Shown: positions 51,658-62,825 of the stretch, one piece after another
Layout: the number at the start of each line of letters is the position of its first letter
Numbering within the stretch: the stretch's first letter is position 1
NCBI GenBank assembly: GCA_037176885.1
Contig: JAWWNJ010000006.1
Span: 434,001-498,000, forward strand
DNA length: 64,000 nt
Direction: 5' to 3'
Origin: Favolaschia claudopus
Taxonomy: Eukaryota; Basidiomycota; Agaricomycetes; Agaricales; Mycenaceae
Program-made: the position numbers and the translations under genes
Notes under the pieces: generated by a model
Seen by the model: the letters and a program-made list of their open reading frames with translations, nothing else
Told to the model about the DNA's origin: nothing
Databases searched by the model: none

Positions 51658-53145
51658 TCACTTACGTCCTTGACAATTGAAATTAATTCCTGTGGTGTTC
51701 CCTATGTTTGTTTGAGGAGCCATTCCATTCCCACCACCGCCACCAACAAGACCGCCAGCGCCTCCCTGTCCACCAGTTCCCCCTCCAAAGTTTATATGAG
51801 GTACGATCCCAGCAGTACCGAAAATAGCTGCAATGTCTGGCAAACGGCGCAGTTTAAATTTGAAGGGCGAACCGCGGCTTTGTCCCGTAGACGTTCCGGC
51901 TTCATCGCTTTTGACAGTGCTTGATTTGGCGACAGAGACTGAACTGTCGTTCCCAAGCAAACTCCATCCCCCGTCAGAAGTCAAAGAAGGCTCATATGTT
52001 TTCTCTTCTACTCCGCTCTGCCGCAAGTCCTCCACAGCCTCCGTGAGAGCCTTTTTGTTAACAGATAATGAGCGGTGGGACACATTCTGAACCAGAATAC
52101 TTCTCTCACCTCCGCAAGTTGATCATCAGAGATTTCGGACACCGACACAATCGATGGGTCGGAAGAGTCAGCTTCGTCTTCGTTCCCTGGCAGTGCGTCG
52201 AATTCGACCGCGGTCACGATAGCTTGTGTGGGTAAAGACGAGGTCGATGGCTGCGATGAGTTCTCTAGAGGATTGCTCTGATGGGCCTTGGAGTCTTGTG
52301 CTTCCTCTGACTTGGTTCGCGCATCGGGATTGATGGGAATGAGTGGACTTCCCCGCAAACCAAGTTTGAGAGGAGGCTCGACACCTGCTAACCTCCAAAT
52401 GGCTCGAAGCGATTTTTCTTCAACGCTCTGAGCAGGAACATGACCGATCAGTCATACGCTACAATACGATTTGAAGCGACATACTAGTTTGTATATTGCT
52501 GCGCTGAATTAATCCGGTAAGTACCATTCAGGTCGAAGCTCTCATAACACGGTAACGTTAGACGTACTGGAGTCTCCCCGGACCTAATTTATCCCTGACG
52601 GGGCTGGAAAGGATGAGAAAAAAGCTCCCGAAGTACAGGGATATAGACCCACTGATATCTTTTGTTCACGAATTTTCTAAATATCAATCTTGATTTAGTA
52701 GCTTGTGTTTGGGTTGTGATGCCCTTCTCTCCTTGACCAGAGGATACCTGCAAGTTGCAACGTATTGGGATTTGAACGCGTTATTGGCGGGAATACCACA
52801 TACCCATACATGTTTCAGGAATTCGGCTATTGTTTCTTCGCAATCGGTTGCTTCTGTCAGTACGGCAACATCGAAGACTCCGTGTCCAGCCTTTTGGGCA
52901 TCATAGATCATCTTGACGTTGGTCCCCAACCGGTTCGCCTCCCTGTGGGAAGGTCAATGTGAAAGGTAAACCACCGTAGCGCGCCGAATATACTTGGCGT
53001 ATGTTTTGAGGATCTTGTGGAGTTCATCGGAGTCATCCTGCGCCATGGATTCACCAGCCTTGGTCAAAATGACTATCACCTCGCTCAGACGTGCCGTGGC
53101 ATCAGCTGCAAGGGTGATAGGGAGAGTCATAGAAGGGAAAGACAA
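51658..53145 (-). CDS. Unrecognised protein: helical N-terminus, acidic middle, Gly-rich end
   Basis: I do not recognise a family. Five exons can be joined. The first, from 53145, encodes a helical stretch (LAADATARLSEVIVILTKAG). The second encodes LGTNVKMIYDAQKAGHGVFD and ends at FLKHVW. A small third exon near 52500 and a fourth from about 52430 give SVEEKSLRAIWRLAGVEPPL and an acidic Ser-rich region (EDEADSSDPSIVSVSEISDD). The fifth starts ALTEAVEDLRQSG and runs into a Gly-rich segment (GGGTGGQGGAGGLVGGGGG). The frame ends NFNCQGRK at 51658. A GTAAGT at that point could instead be a donor, so a further exon is possible. The helical first part resembles amphipathic N-terminal regions found in some fungal signalling proteins, but this is only a general likeness. 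Confidence 0.5.
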
Positions 53146-53794
53146 AGAGAACTATGACTTCGTGTTTCTTTAATAGGCTGAAGAGGGTGGTAGGCATGAG
53201 GCATCGGCATTGAACGGGGATCAGTGTAAAACAAAGAGTGCGCAGATTTGCTATTCATACCCGTCTAGAAATAGAAGAAAAATGAAAACAAAATTCTGCT
53301 ATAGTTACGCTGGCAGCAACACCCCCAAGCTTTGAAGGGGAACAAGGGGCGCACAGCCAATGCGGACGGTGTATGCTTGTCTACTGGCAAGGAGACAGCA
53401 AAGACTTTGACGGAAGTGTCTCGGCATGTCAAGAGATTCTTCGAATCCTGTTTGAGCTCACACAGCAAGCGGCGACCTGACTGGATTTGGAGCTAACAAT
53501 TGACTAACAATGTTTTTACTTTGTTATTTGCCAGAAGCAACTATGAACTTGAAGCCACGCTCCGAACGCGTGGGAGACACCTGGGACCGCAGATTTTAGA
53601 GATATTGGTACCCATTGGAATGGCCGACAAGAGTACCTGATAGTCATGAAGTGCGGAACTGATGATTACGATGTATTCGACTTACTTCCGCAGGGGTGGT
53701 GGCAACAAGTTGACAGCGTGTGAACACGTCGCGCCCACAGTGACTGTCACAGAGCCACGTTGCCAGTGACCACCGCCCGTGTGGGGTGGACACC
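53146..53794. other. Divergent promoter region, 650 bp
   Basis: It lies between the starts of the unrecognised minus-strand gene and the plus-strand kinase, so it should serve both. The part just before the kinase is rich in GTGACTGTCAC-like palindromic sequence (near 53738-53748). No gene is seen. Confidence 0.4.
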
Positions 53795-55148
53795 ATGAAT
53801 TCCAGCCCTCGTCCTGGGCTAACAGAATTCGAGATGCGGTGGTTTCGCCGGAGAGATGTTCTTCTGCAACATGGCTACCGCCTTCGCCCCAAGTTTGATC
53901 CCGATTTTGCGTCGCGGTATAATCATCTGGACAAGACGGCGAAAGACGAATGTGAAGCATGGCATTTTGTACGCGTTGATTTCGAGGGTCCAACTCAAGT
54001 GTTAATTCAAAGGTTTCTACAGCGGACGACTATAATGGACGCTGTGCGCATCTCAGATGACACCAAAGTTATCCTGAAGGCAGTCTCGACAACAGTGCAT
54101 CCACACGAAGTGGAGATCGCACAGCTTTTTTCTTCGCTGCCGCACCTTGGAAATCCGCGAAACCACTGTATTCCAACCATAGAGGTTCTTCCTGACCCTG
54201 AAGTTCCTGATGGGCAGATCATTGTGATGCCTTTGCTGGTTTCCTTCACGAAGCCCGGGTTCGAAACGGTTGGCGAAGTCATTGCCTGCTGGAGGCAGAT
54301 TTTTGAGGTAATGTGAAGGTTCGTTGCTCGTACTATCTAACAGCCGCTTCCAGGGAATTCATTACATGCACGAAAATTTTGTCGCTCACAGGCAAGCTTC
54401 TGTACGCGATACATGTTAATCATTCGCTCACAACTTTGCAGGGACTGTGGCATCAATAATATCATGCAAGATCCTACGAATCTCTATCCGGATGGCTTCC
54501 ATCCAGTTCGACATTGGCGAAATGCTTCTTACGAAGGTTTTGCGCGGTATATTACGCGCAGTGAGTGTTGGCCGCGATACTACATCATCGATTTCGGACA
54601 TTCTCGCCGCTACGACCCTGCAGATGGCCCGCCTCACGAGAACATTATTTATGGGGGTGATAAATCACCTCCCGAACACGCTGGGGAGGCAATGGCCTGC
54701 AACCCGTTCCCAACCGACATCTACTTTCTGGGGAATGTGCTCAAAGAACACTTCCTCTACCCAGAAGATGTACGACATTTACTTGTTTCTCGTGAAATAA
54801 TTGCTTCATCTTCGTATTCTCTAGACACCGTGGCTATTTAGGCCCCTTCGGTTCCTAAAACCGCTGGTTAAAGCGATGACTCGGAAAGATCCCGGTTTGC
54901 GTCCCACTATCGGGGAAGTGATTCAACATTTCGATAGACTCACTAGCAAACTGGGACTCTGGCATCTCCACGCGCCTGGACAACGAGAATATGGTTTCGG
55001 TCGGCCTGTTCCGCAGCGCTTTAGACGAATCAGAGACACTTTCAATAAGGTATCGGCGCTTCCTCCCTACACTCCGCCGCCAATAACCCCCCTGAGTCCC
55101 GAACTGCGGGCGTTCTATACCCAACCGAGAAAGAGCGAACCTCGGTAG
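53795..55148 (+). CDS. Divergent eukaryotic protein kinase-like protein
   Basis: This is a protein-kinase-fold protein of the kind expanded in Agaricomycetes. Four exons (53795-54307, 54354-54391, 54442-54769, 54825-55148) join in frame to give 400 residues. The N-lobe Lys is in VILKAVS near residue 90. The catalytic loop is HRDCGINNIM, with His-Arg-Asp and the following Asn. The metal-binding motif is DFGHSRRY. The C-lobe ends with AMTRKDPGLRPTIGEVI. The usual Gly-rich loop is not obvious, and APE is not clear (SPPEHAGE occupies the place). So catalytic residues are present but the fold is divergent. The second intron uses a GC donor (CACAG|GCAAGC) placed inside the HRD codons. The ATG at 53795 is the first in frame. 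Confidence 0.8.
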
Positions 55149-56328
55149 TTTATGTATCAATGTTGTCTTCAGAAATTGGAGCAATTGAATGCATTTGTTC
55201 GAGGTTGCCGTACAATCCTGGCTGCAAGCCTTTTGTGAGCTATGATAAGAAATACAAGGTGTTTCGTTGCTAACCGAAAACAACAATGTATCGGATGAAA
55301 CGGATAGGTCGGATCCTTAACAGCCTTCTGCAATCAATAGGACCAGGAACTTGCGATTGACAGAATCTGATTGTGAATACAAGGCTGATGATAAGGTACT
55401 GGTCTGGACTGGTCGTCTTTACACGACGAGGAATACAAGGTTTCCGAATTATACAAAAGATCATCGTCTTCTCGCTTCATCAAAGTATTCAATGGCTCTT
55501 CTTTGCCCTTCCGGATTACTTACCACCGTAGTGTATTGTCAGTTCAATGCAATATTTCCACACCGAAGGCGACGGAATGATATTTTTATGAGAATGACCC
55601 CGACCAGCAACCCATCAAGCAGCGCTTCGGCAGCCGATTTTATTGTGTGACCGGGAGCTCGAGGCACAGCATTCATTCGACCAGTCGATCAATGAGAATT
55701 CAAGTTGACGACGCAAACGTTTAGGAATTGAAGCCCAGAGTTGAATACAAGGTTTCTTATACGAAATACGTATATAAGTATATCGAGTACGAGTATGCGA
55801 CAAAGAACTCTGCATAGAGCTGCCACTGAATAGTCGCTCAGAACTTAGAAGAATGAAACCCTTTGACGTGAGTCTGAGTCATGACGCGCCGACGATCAGG
55901 GCGCGTCTTTCACGTGACCGTGGTGGGCGTTTGCTTGCGTGACTGATGTGACGAACCATCTCTCCACTGGCCGCAGCTGGCCACCTCATAAATTCTCTGT
56001 CCTGAAGCGCTTCCGCGACGTGGAGATTCTCAGCTACATATAAATCTCTTCGCGCTGCTCGTGTAGATAACCATTTGCTAGCAGGCTTGTAGTGGGGAGC
56101 TTGTCTCGCCACCCACCGGCCACCCGGTGCGCCACCGCCCAACAAGTCGACGACGAGGCTTCGTACTGGCCTGAGCCCAGAGTTGGAAGTGGCATTGTCC
56201 CGTTCCCTAGTAACTCAGGCGCTATTTGAGCCAACTCTTTACCGTTGGAACGCTCTATGTGGGTTTTCTCCGTACGCAAGTGAATTTATTCCGATTAATC
56301 TAAAAAGCTATCATCCAGACTCGGACTC
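55149..56328. other. Intergenic, 1.2 kb, no gene recognised
   Basis: No coding or RNA gene is supported. Short direct repeats GAATACAAGG occur at three places (near 55374, 55431, 55741). Confidence 0.4.
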
Positions 56329-57468
56329 ATGCTGCGCGAGCTTGCCGAAGAGCGCTCACGTCTCGCAGAAGTCGAACTTCAAATATCAGAACTCGAAATA
56401 TCTCTGGTCGCTTTACGAGTCAAAAAAGCGTCAATACAGCAACAACTTGACGCCTACAAATACCCGGTACTCAGCCTACCAAACGAAATCACATCACACA
56501 TCTTCGTTCACTTCCTGCCTCCGTATCCTGTATGCTCGCCGCTTGTTGGACCTCATTCTCCGACTGCCCTCACCCACGTCTGTCGCCAATGGTGGGGACA
56601 TAGCTCTTGCGACTCCGCATCTATGGAGGGCGTTTTCCCTCTCGGGCACCAGATTCCCTTCCGAACTTCTTGTTCCTTGGATCGAGCGTACTGGAAATCT
56701 CCCGCTTTCTATACGATGGGATGAAAGGATGGATGGAGTGTCGTACGATGGAGAGGAACGTATCAGCCAGCTTCTGCCTTCGCACGGTGGGAATACATCC
56801 GACTACGACTCACAAACTCCCTGCTTCCTCTCATTGACGGAAAAATGCCCCTTCTCCGTCATCTAGACGTAGCGACTCATTATGGGATCTCAACGGATGA
56901 CCAGATATGGCTTGACTTTTCCGATACGCCCCTGCTTCGTAGCGTTATCCTTGACTGCGATGCTATCGACGAGGTGACCGTGGAACTGTCGAAACTTCGA
57001 TCTCTCAGATTGCGCCATATGAGTCTCTACTCCTGCGCTAAAATTCTGTCGTCCATCCCCAATCTCGTTCATTGTGAACTGGATCTTCACGATGGCACGG
57101 CAGATGATGAGGGTGATGGAATTAGACTTGCGCATCTGGAGTCTCTGCGCTTGAAGCCTGCCCTTCGGCGATCGACTCGCGTGAACTTCTTGTCATGGTT
57201 CATCGTGCCAAACATTCGCCGCCTCCAGGTTCCCGAAGGGTGGATGGGGCAAGATCCATTGCGAGCACTAGCGGACTTCGTAACTCGGTCTAGTGGTTGT
57301 AAAGATCTCCACTGTATTTGTATTTCGGGTCAAAGACGGGTCTCGCAATCGGTGTACCGTGCAGCTTTCCCTACAATCAGCAAGTTCGTTTTTTATGGAG
57401 ATTGTGAAAGTGACGAAGAAGGCTCCTACCTGGAAAGCGACGTTCCTTCTGTCATCGAGCTCATGTGA
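56329..57468 (+). pseudogene. F-box / leucine-rich protein gene with two compensating frameshifts
   Basis: The protein is a paralogue of the minus-strand gene at 62826-64000. It has an N-terminal coiled coil (LAEVELQISELEISLVALRV), then DAYKYPVLSLPNEITSHIF as the F-box start. Reading shifts by one base after HVCRQW near 56595, where the other copy has HICRHWRDIAL; here GDIALATPHLWRAF is in the next frame. It shifts back near 56785, just before ARWEYIRLRL, which is in the first frame again. The last frame then runs to a TGA at 57468 with Leu-rich units (LRSLRLRHMSL, LESLRLKP). No intron can explain the shifts, since the paralogue aligns straight across. Either the gene is broken or the assembly has two single-base errors. 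Between the shifts about 65 codons would be in the wrong frame. Confidence 0.65.
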
Positions 57469-57661
57469 AGAATCACTCGAGTAGACTTTGTAAATGGGCA
57501 ATGTACCTTGACTTCTACTTTTGCTTGTACCAAAATAGTCTAATAAATTATGCATTGATTACGAGCAGCCTACTTGCGTGCAACTTGGCACGGTGCAAGT
57601 CAATGGAGGCAAATCTTCGTGTAGCAAGATAAAAAAGAAGAACATCTTTTGCAATATTCAT

Positions 57662-57754
57662 GACCTGCCCCCGAGTCGAACAGGCTTATTCCGCAGAAAC
57701 ATAGGCTCGGTATCAAAGAACGAGCTGTGGATGCACGCCAAATGCTGCCAGGCC
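57662..57754 (-). tRNA. tRNA-like unit 1 (degenerate, with intron-like insertion)
   Basis: On the minus strand the ends pair as an acceptor stem (GGCCTG with CAGGTC). An A-box-like TGGCAGCATTTGGCGTGC forms a D arm (GCA...TGC), and the B box GTTCGACTC sits in a T arm (CCTG...CGGG). Between CCACA and TGCGG lie about 30 bases, longer than an anticodon loop, as if an intron were present. A run of six T follows about 35 bases downstream. No clear anticodon can be assigned, so this may be a tRNA pseudogene or a tRNA-derived repeat. Confidence 0.35.
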
Positions 57755-57878
57755 GTAAGCTTCAACTCTGTTTGATGCGTGTGTGTACCTGGACGAATAC
57801 TAAGTACTATTTACTAACTTATAGGCTGTCCCGAGTAAAGGACACAAAATTAAATAAAAGATATACATGGGCGCATAT

Positions 57879-57970
57879 GGCCTGACCTCGAGTCGAACGA
57901 GATAAGTCCGCAGAGAATTGAACCGCTTCACTTTGACAATTTGCGGATGCACACCGAGTGCTAGCAGGTC
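57879..57970 (-). tRNA. tRNA-like unit 2 (degenerate, with intron-like insertion)
   Basis: Same layout as unit 1. The A-box-like part is TAGCACTCGGTGTGC, the anticodon-type stem is CCGCA...TGCGG with about 30 bases between, and the T arm is CTCG-TTCGACT-CGAG with a perfect stem. The acceptor has one or two mismatches. A TTTT run follows. Confidence 0.35.
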
Positions 57971-58268
57971 TCAGGAATCAGTACTTTGGGTGGTTGATGT
58001 AGACAAAATCGATACCTAAATCGCCGCTGCTCGCAGGCAAAATGTGGTCAACATACAGCGAAGTGTGAGGAAAGGACAGGAATTAAGCTTTGAACGAAAA
58101 CCAGACAGGAAAGAGTTTGAGAATTTGGAAACACACCTCACATCGGCATTGTTTGAAAGAATTCTCCCCGACCGATGCAGATTTTGTTGGAAGTCAAATC
58201 AGGTCGATGTGTAACAGATGCTTTCAATCGTCTGAAATAAAAAAAAAAGACATTCAAAGACCTTATAA

Positions 58269-58329
58269 GGACCTGACCCCGAGTCGAACGGGAGGATGGG
58301 CAGAATTCGTACAATCCGTTGCCAGATCC
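58269..58329 (-). other. tRNA-like unit 3, shortened to 61 bases
   Basis: The acceptor stem is perfect over 7 bp (GGATCTG with CAGGTCC), and the T arm (CCCG-TTCGACT-CGGG) is intact. Only about 30 bases lie between, so a D or anticodon arm is missing. Ten T follow about 25 bases downstream on the minus strand. Confidence 0.35.
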
Positions 58330-58439
58330 ACTCTTGGTGTTGGGATTATTCTTCGAAATTTGATGATAGAGGGAGACAGTCCGTGGTTCAAAACACATTG
58401 GAAAAAGAAAGCGAACACCTACAACTTCAAGTTTGAAAT

Positions 58440-58491
58440 GACTTGACTCCGAGTGTAACGATGCCTGGTCGGAATCCACCGGGGTCCAGAC
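58440..58491 (-). other. tRNA-like unit 4, strongly decayed
   Basis: It shares the block GTTACACTCGGAGTCAAGTC with the T arm and acceptor end of units 1-3 but has several changes. Partial end pairing remains (GTCTGGA with TCAAGTC, five of seven). A TTTTT run follows. Confidence 0.25.
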
Positions 58492-59157
58492 ACCTATTCT
58501 TATCGGAAGAGATCTTAGTGAGGGCTATAACGCCTCAAGATCTCAATTCTAGCCTCCCGGTTACAAATCAAATGCGCGAAAGTTGAACTTGAACTTGAAC
58601 ATGCCGAGACGGCAATCACCTAAGCGCGAACAAATATTCGGACCGGTGTGCCGAGCAACGCATGGCTTCGACTCTTACGCCGACATGCTCAAAATCATGG
58701 ACTTGCCGCGACTGGACGATATCCAGACGCCGCTCGCCATCTGCTGCGGCATACACATCTTAGTCCAACAAGCTAGAATCGGCGCAAGACTCGGTGCGAC
58801 CGGGGACCGCGTGAAGGACAACTTGAAGTTGCCACGTACGACTGACTCGGGTCTACATTGTGCAAGTAACAAGTTCAATGAAAGCAAGAATAGATTCAAG
58901 CTGGACCCACAATCGCCCCTGGCAGCACATGGCTTTTCACTCGGGCAGATCTATCTCGCTGTTTTTTCTCCATGTGCTCCTATCGAGAGGCTATTTTTTG
59001 TCGTGTGCCGCGCGTGCGGTATGAAATGACATACATCCTCTGCTTTTCTTATCTATCTGTGACGAATGGCTTTGCGTGGATTGCTTGTCTCTTCTCCTTG
59101 TCCTTGTCGTCCACAGGCTACAGCTTGGAGCTCCGGCGGTACTTGTCAAGTAAGAAC
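58492..59157. other. Intergenic, upstream of the permease gene
   Basis: The plus-strand frame 58583-59029 is open (148 codons) but has no family features. The permease promoter must lie here. Confidence 0.35.
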
Positions 59158-62100
59158 ATGTCCTTCAAATCGCACGACGACCCCGAGAAACAATCTCACT
59201 CGTCTGAATCCTCGCCGTCGCCTACGACCTATGGCGAAGAGCAAGTGGATCTCGACACTCTTTCCCCCACCTCCACCTCCGCCACCTCGTTCTGGGGCCG
59301 CAGCCTCGCCTTGAGCGCTGCGCTGGAGCGGAAGATCGGTATCGAAGCCCGGGGGATCCAGCGTGTGGGCGAGGGGGAGAGGAGAGGGGGGGCGGCGGGG
59401 AATTTCTGGGTGTGAGTGCGCCTTTGGTTCCTCCCGCCTACCTTTGACGCACTAACCCTCCCACAAGGTGGCTCGCAGCCAACACCGTCCTCTCCACCCT
59501 CGGCATCGGCACCCTCGGCCCCGCCCTCTTCGGTCTCGGCCTCGGCGACAGCATGCTCGTCATCTTCTTCACGAATGCCGCCACGGCGGCCTTGGTTGGG
59601 CTTATGTGCGTTCTTTTTTTCTTCGTATTTCCATATTCCTTTCTTTCTCTCGTATGTTCGCTCCCCTTCGCTCGTACTAATATACTCCTCCAGGGCAACC
59701 TTCGGCCCCGCCCTCGGCCTCCGCCAAATGACATCCGCGCGCTACTCCTGGGGGTGGCACGGCGCCAAGGTCGTCGCGGCGCTGAATTGCGTTGCGTGTG
59801 TTGGGTGGAGGTGCGTTTAGTTTTCTTTCCTCTCTGGTGCCTGGTTGGAGGAGATGGAGGAATGGAGTGGAGATGAGGGTGAAAGACGGGCGGGAGTGGG
59901 GAGATGTGAAGAGAGGGGACTGGGTAAAGATGCGGTACGACGCGTGCAGTCCGGTCGAGCTCGTATTCGGGGACATTAGGATGCCGCATGCGGTGTAGTG
60001 TATCCCTCGCGTCCTGGCGCCTCGTCTGAGGAGGCATGCAGTTAGGGTGGCGATTGGGAAGTGACGTTGACGCTGTAAAAGTCGTCGTGATCAGAGCGGA
60101 GAGAGCGTACCTCGAAAGAGGCGGCGGTGTTCTCGCCCAAGCTGCTTTCTTTCTCACATATTGATCTCTCTTCCTTCCTCTTCTTTTTCTTCTCCTCCTC
60201 TCCTCTTCTGTCCCCCTCTCCCCTTCTCCATCCCTCGCTTCTTTGAATGGTTCCACTCGCTAACGCTCGGCCACAGCGCAATCAACACCATTGCAGGGGC
60301 CCAAACCCTTCGCGTCGTAGCGGACGACAAGATCTCGGATGCGGCGGGGGTGGTGGTTATCGCTGTGCGTTTTCTCTCTTTTTCTTGGATTCGATGAATT
60401 TCGATCTGGCGGAGGCAATTTAGGGGGGCGGATGGGCACGCTCCCGGCGCACGGGTGGATGGCGTTTTGTCCTTCGACCTTCGAATCTTTGCGGTGGTGC
60501 GGTGGCGCTGATGGAGGATAGACGTGAGGTTTGCGCTGTGTCCCATGCACGCACCACGCCACGCCAGGCGACTGGCGAGGGCATGTAGTGGGAGGAACGA
60601 TGGAGGAGATATCGAAGCGTCGGCTAGACGAGGAGCGGAGCGCGGTTTCGTGTCGATGTCGTACTCGATCGGGACTCTAACGGGCAGTCCGTCGGCACGA
60701 ATGGACCCGACGTATATCCCGTTCATGCTCACTCCCGTTTTTCTATGACTCGATTGACCCTTTTTCGGCGGCGCTGCCTGCGTATTGGTCTCGCGATGAC
60801 ACTTCTACAATACTGGTGCCTATACTTGATACGTTCACACCTCGCCTATTCTCGTTTTTCTTTCTACCTCCTTCGTCTTTTCCTTCTACTTACCGCTTTG
60901 ACCACAGGCAATAACCCTGGCTCTGGGTATGCTGGGCTACAAATACGTCCACATCTACGAGAAATACTCGTGGATCCCGACCGCCATCACGTTCTTCGTA
61001 GTCCTGGGCTGCGCGGCGAAGCATCTCGTGAATGTGCCGATGGGGAGGTATGCTCTTGTCCCCTCCTTCCGCTCTTTCCATTCTCCCTCGATTCCGATGC
61101 TGAGATAATACTTTGCAGCGGCCGCCTCGAAGCCTCCTCCGTCCTCTCCTTCATGGGCGTCGTCTTCGGCTTCGCGGTCGGCTGGGTCTCTCTCGCCTCA
61201 GATTACAACGTCTACCAGCCCGCGACAACGCCCGCGCGGACGACGTTCCTCTACACGTACTCCGGGCTGATGATCCCGCTCGTGTTCGTGCAGTGGCTTG
61301 GGGCGGCGATTATGTGCGCTGCGAATGCCGGTAGGTTGCCATCGTCCTTATACTGCGTGTCGGAGTCGCAAGCCGGGTCTAATGCGAGCTATTCGCACAG
61401 GGGCGGGCGACACGCCGGACGCGTGGATCGAAGCGTATGGGACGGACGAGCTGGGTGGGCTGCTCGGGGCGATACTCATACCAGTCGTGGGCAACTTCGG
61501 TCGCTTCTGCATGGTGCTGCTGGTATTGAGTGTCGTCGCGAATAACATCATCAGTGCGTCCACCTTCTCCCTCATTCTCGCTTTCACCACCATACTAATC
61601 ACCATCCCCTCCACAGACGTCTACTCAATGGGCCTCTCCATCTCCGTCATCCACGTCTTCCTCGCCAAGATCCCGCGCCTCATCTGGCCCATCGTCATCA
61701 CTGCCATATACATCCCCATCGCCATCGCCGGCGCACACAGCTTCTCCGCGTCGCTAGAAGATTTCATGAACGTCCTCGGGTATTGGCTGTCCATCTTCGT
61801 CGTTGTCGTGCTGGAGGAGCATTTCATCTTCCGCGGTGGGGATTTCCGACGGTATGACGCGGGGGAGACGTGGAATCGGCGGGAGAGGACGCCGGTGGGG
61901 GTGGCGGCGGGGGTGGCGTTGGCGTGTGGGGCGGTGGGCGCTGCGATGGGCATGGCGCAGGTCTGGGTGAGTCCTCTTTTCGGGGTGGCTTTCTTTTGCG
62001 GAGAAAGAGATTGACGATGCCTGTGACAGTATATTGGGAAGATTGGCGCGCTTGTAGGTGGGTCGGTGAATTCGTTCGGTGGAGATATTGGGTTTGAGCT

Positions 62101-62227
62101 TTCAGGCGCATTTGCGGCAGTCGTTTAGTGAGTTTTTCCATTTGCCATCCTTTTATCTCGGGGCTGACATCAGATTCACTTTAGTCCGCCTGTCCGGTAT
62201 CTAGAGCTGAAATACATCGGGAGATGA
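59158..62227 (+). CDS. NCS1 purine-cytosine permease (Fcy2-like)
   Basis: This is a proton symporter for cytosine, adenine, guanine or hypoxanthine at the plasma membrane. Ten exons join in frame to give 530 residues: 59158-59411, 59468-59605, 59694-59810, 60277-60364, 60908-61047, 61119-61330, 61401-61553, 61617-61966, 62030-62127 and 62185-62227. The hydrophilic N-terminus ends in ERKIGIEARGIQRV, a family marker. Helix 1 starts WLAANTVLSTLGIGTLGPAL. LGLRQMTSARYSWGWHG is the conserved NCS1 stretch after helix 2. WVSLASDYNVYQP lies in helix 6 and is the substrate-site region. The end is PPVRYLELKYIGR. Twelve helices are expected and none seems missing. Introns 3 and 4 are long for this locus (466 and 543 bp) but hold no recognisable insert. 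The start at 59158 was chosen for the Fcy2-like acidic Ser-rich leader. Confidence 0.87.
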
Positions 62228-62825
62228 GGATATTGTGGCTTGTGCATATCTCGACGGCTTGAAGTTTAATGTACGGTAATGCGATTGCTTATTGTGTACT
62301 GATGCTGGCTGCATGAACGTCCACGATACCGATGATAGATATTTGTGTTACGCTTCAGATGGTTTGACGTAGCTAGTCTCCGTTCATTAGAATCTCGCCG
62401 GCCATCCGGAATGACAGGATTCGGAGGAATGGTATTCACTGTCAGGTAGAAGAAGTTAGTGTCATGCATCGAGCAATTCAAACGGCGCTCCGTCTATCCT
62501 GGTAGTTATATGAGAATATTAATGAGCCTGAGCCCTTCATACAGTCTCACTTGTGACTGCCCAGCAACCAGACTGACTCAAGACCTGCTGTCAGTTGGCG
62601 CGCCTTCGCGGCTTGATTACCTCGGTTCCACCTGCAATCGCGTCTGGTCTGGTTCGACTTCGGAGCAGGAGTGCCAGTGCTCGAGTATTGCAAGAGATCT
62701 TTTTCTATCGTTTACCTGTGTGAATCAACTATTTCGGTTTGTGCAAGATAATTGGCCACGGAAACAAGAGTGCAAGTTTGTTTCGCGGTTGTAGTTTTGT
62801 TGAAAACATGTACATAAATGCATAT
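62228..62825. other. Intergenic, convergent gene ends
   Basis: The permease and the minus-strand F-box gene end towards each other here. No feature is supported. Confidence 0.4.
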
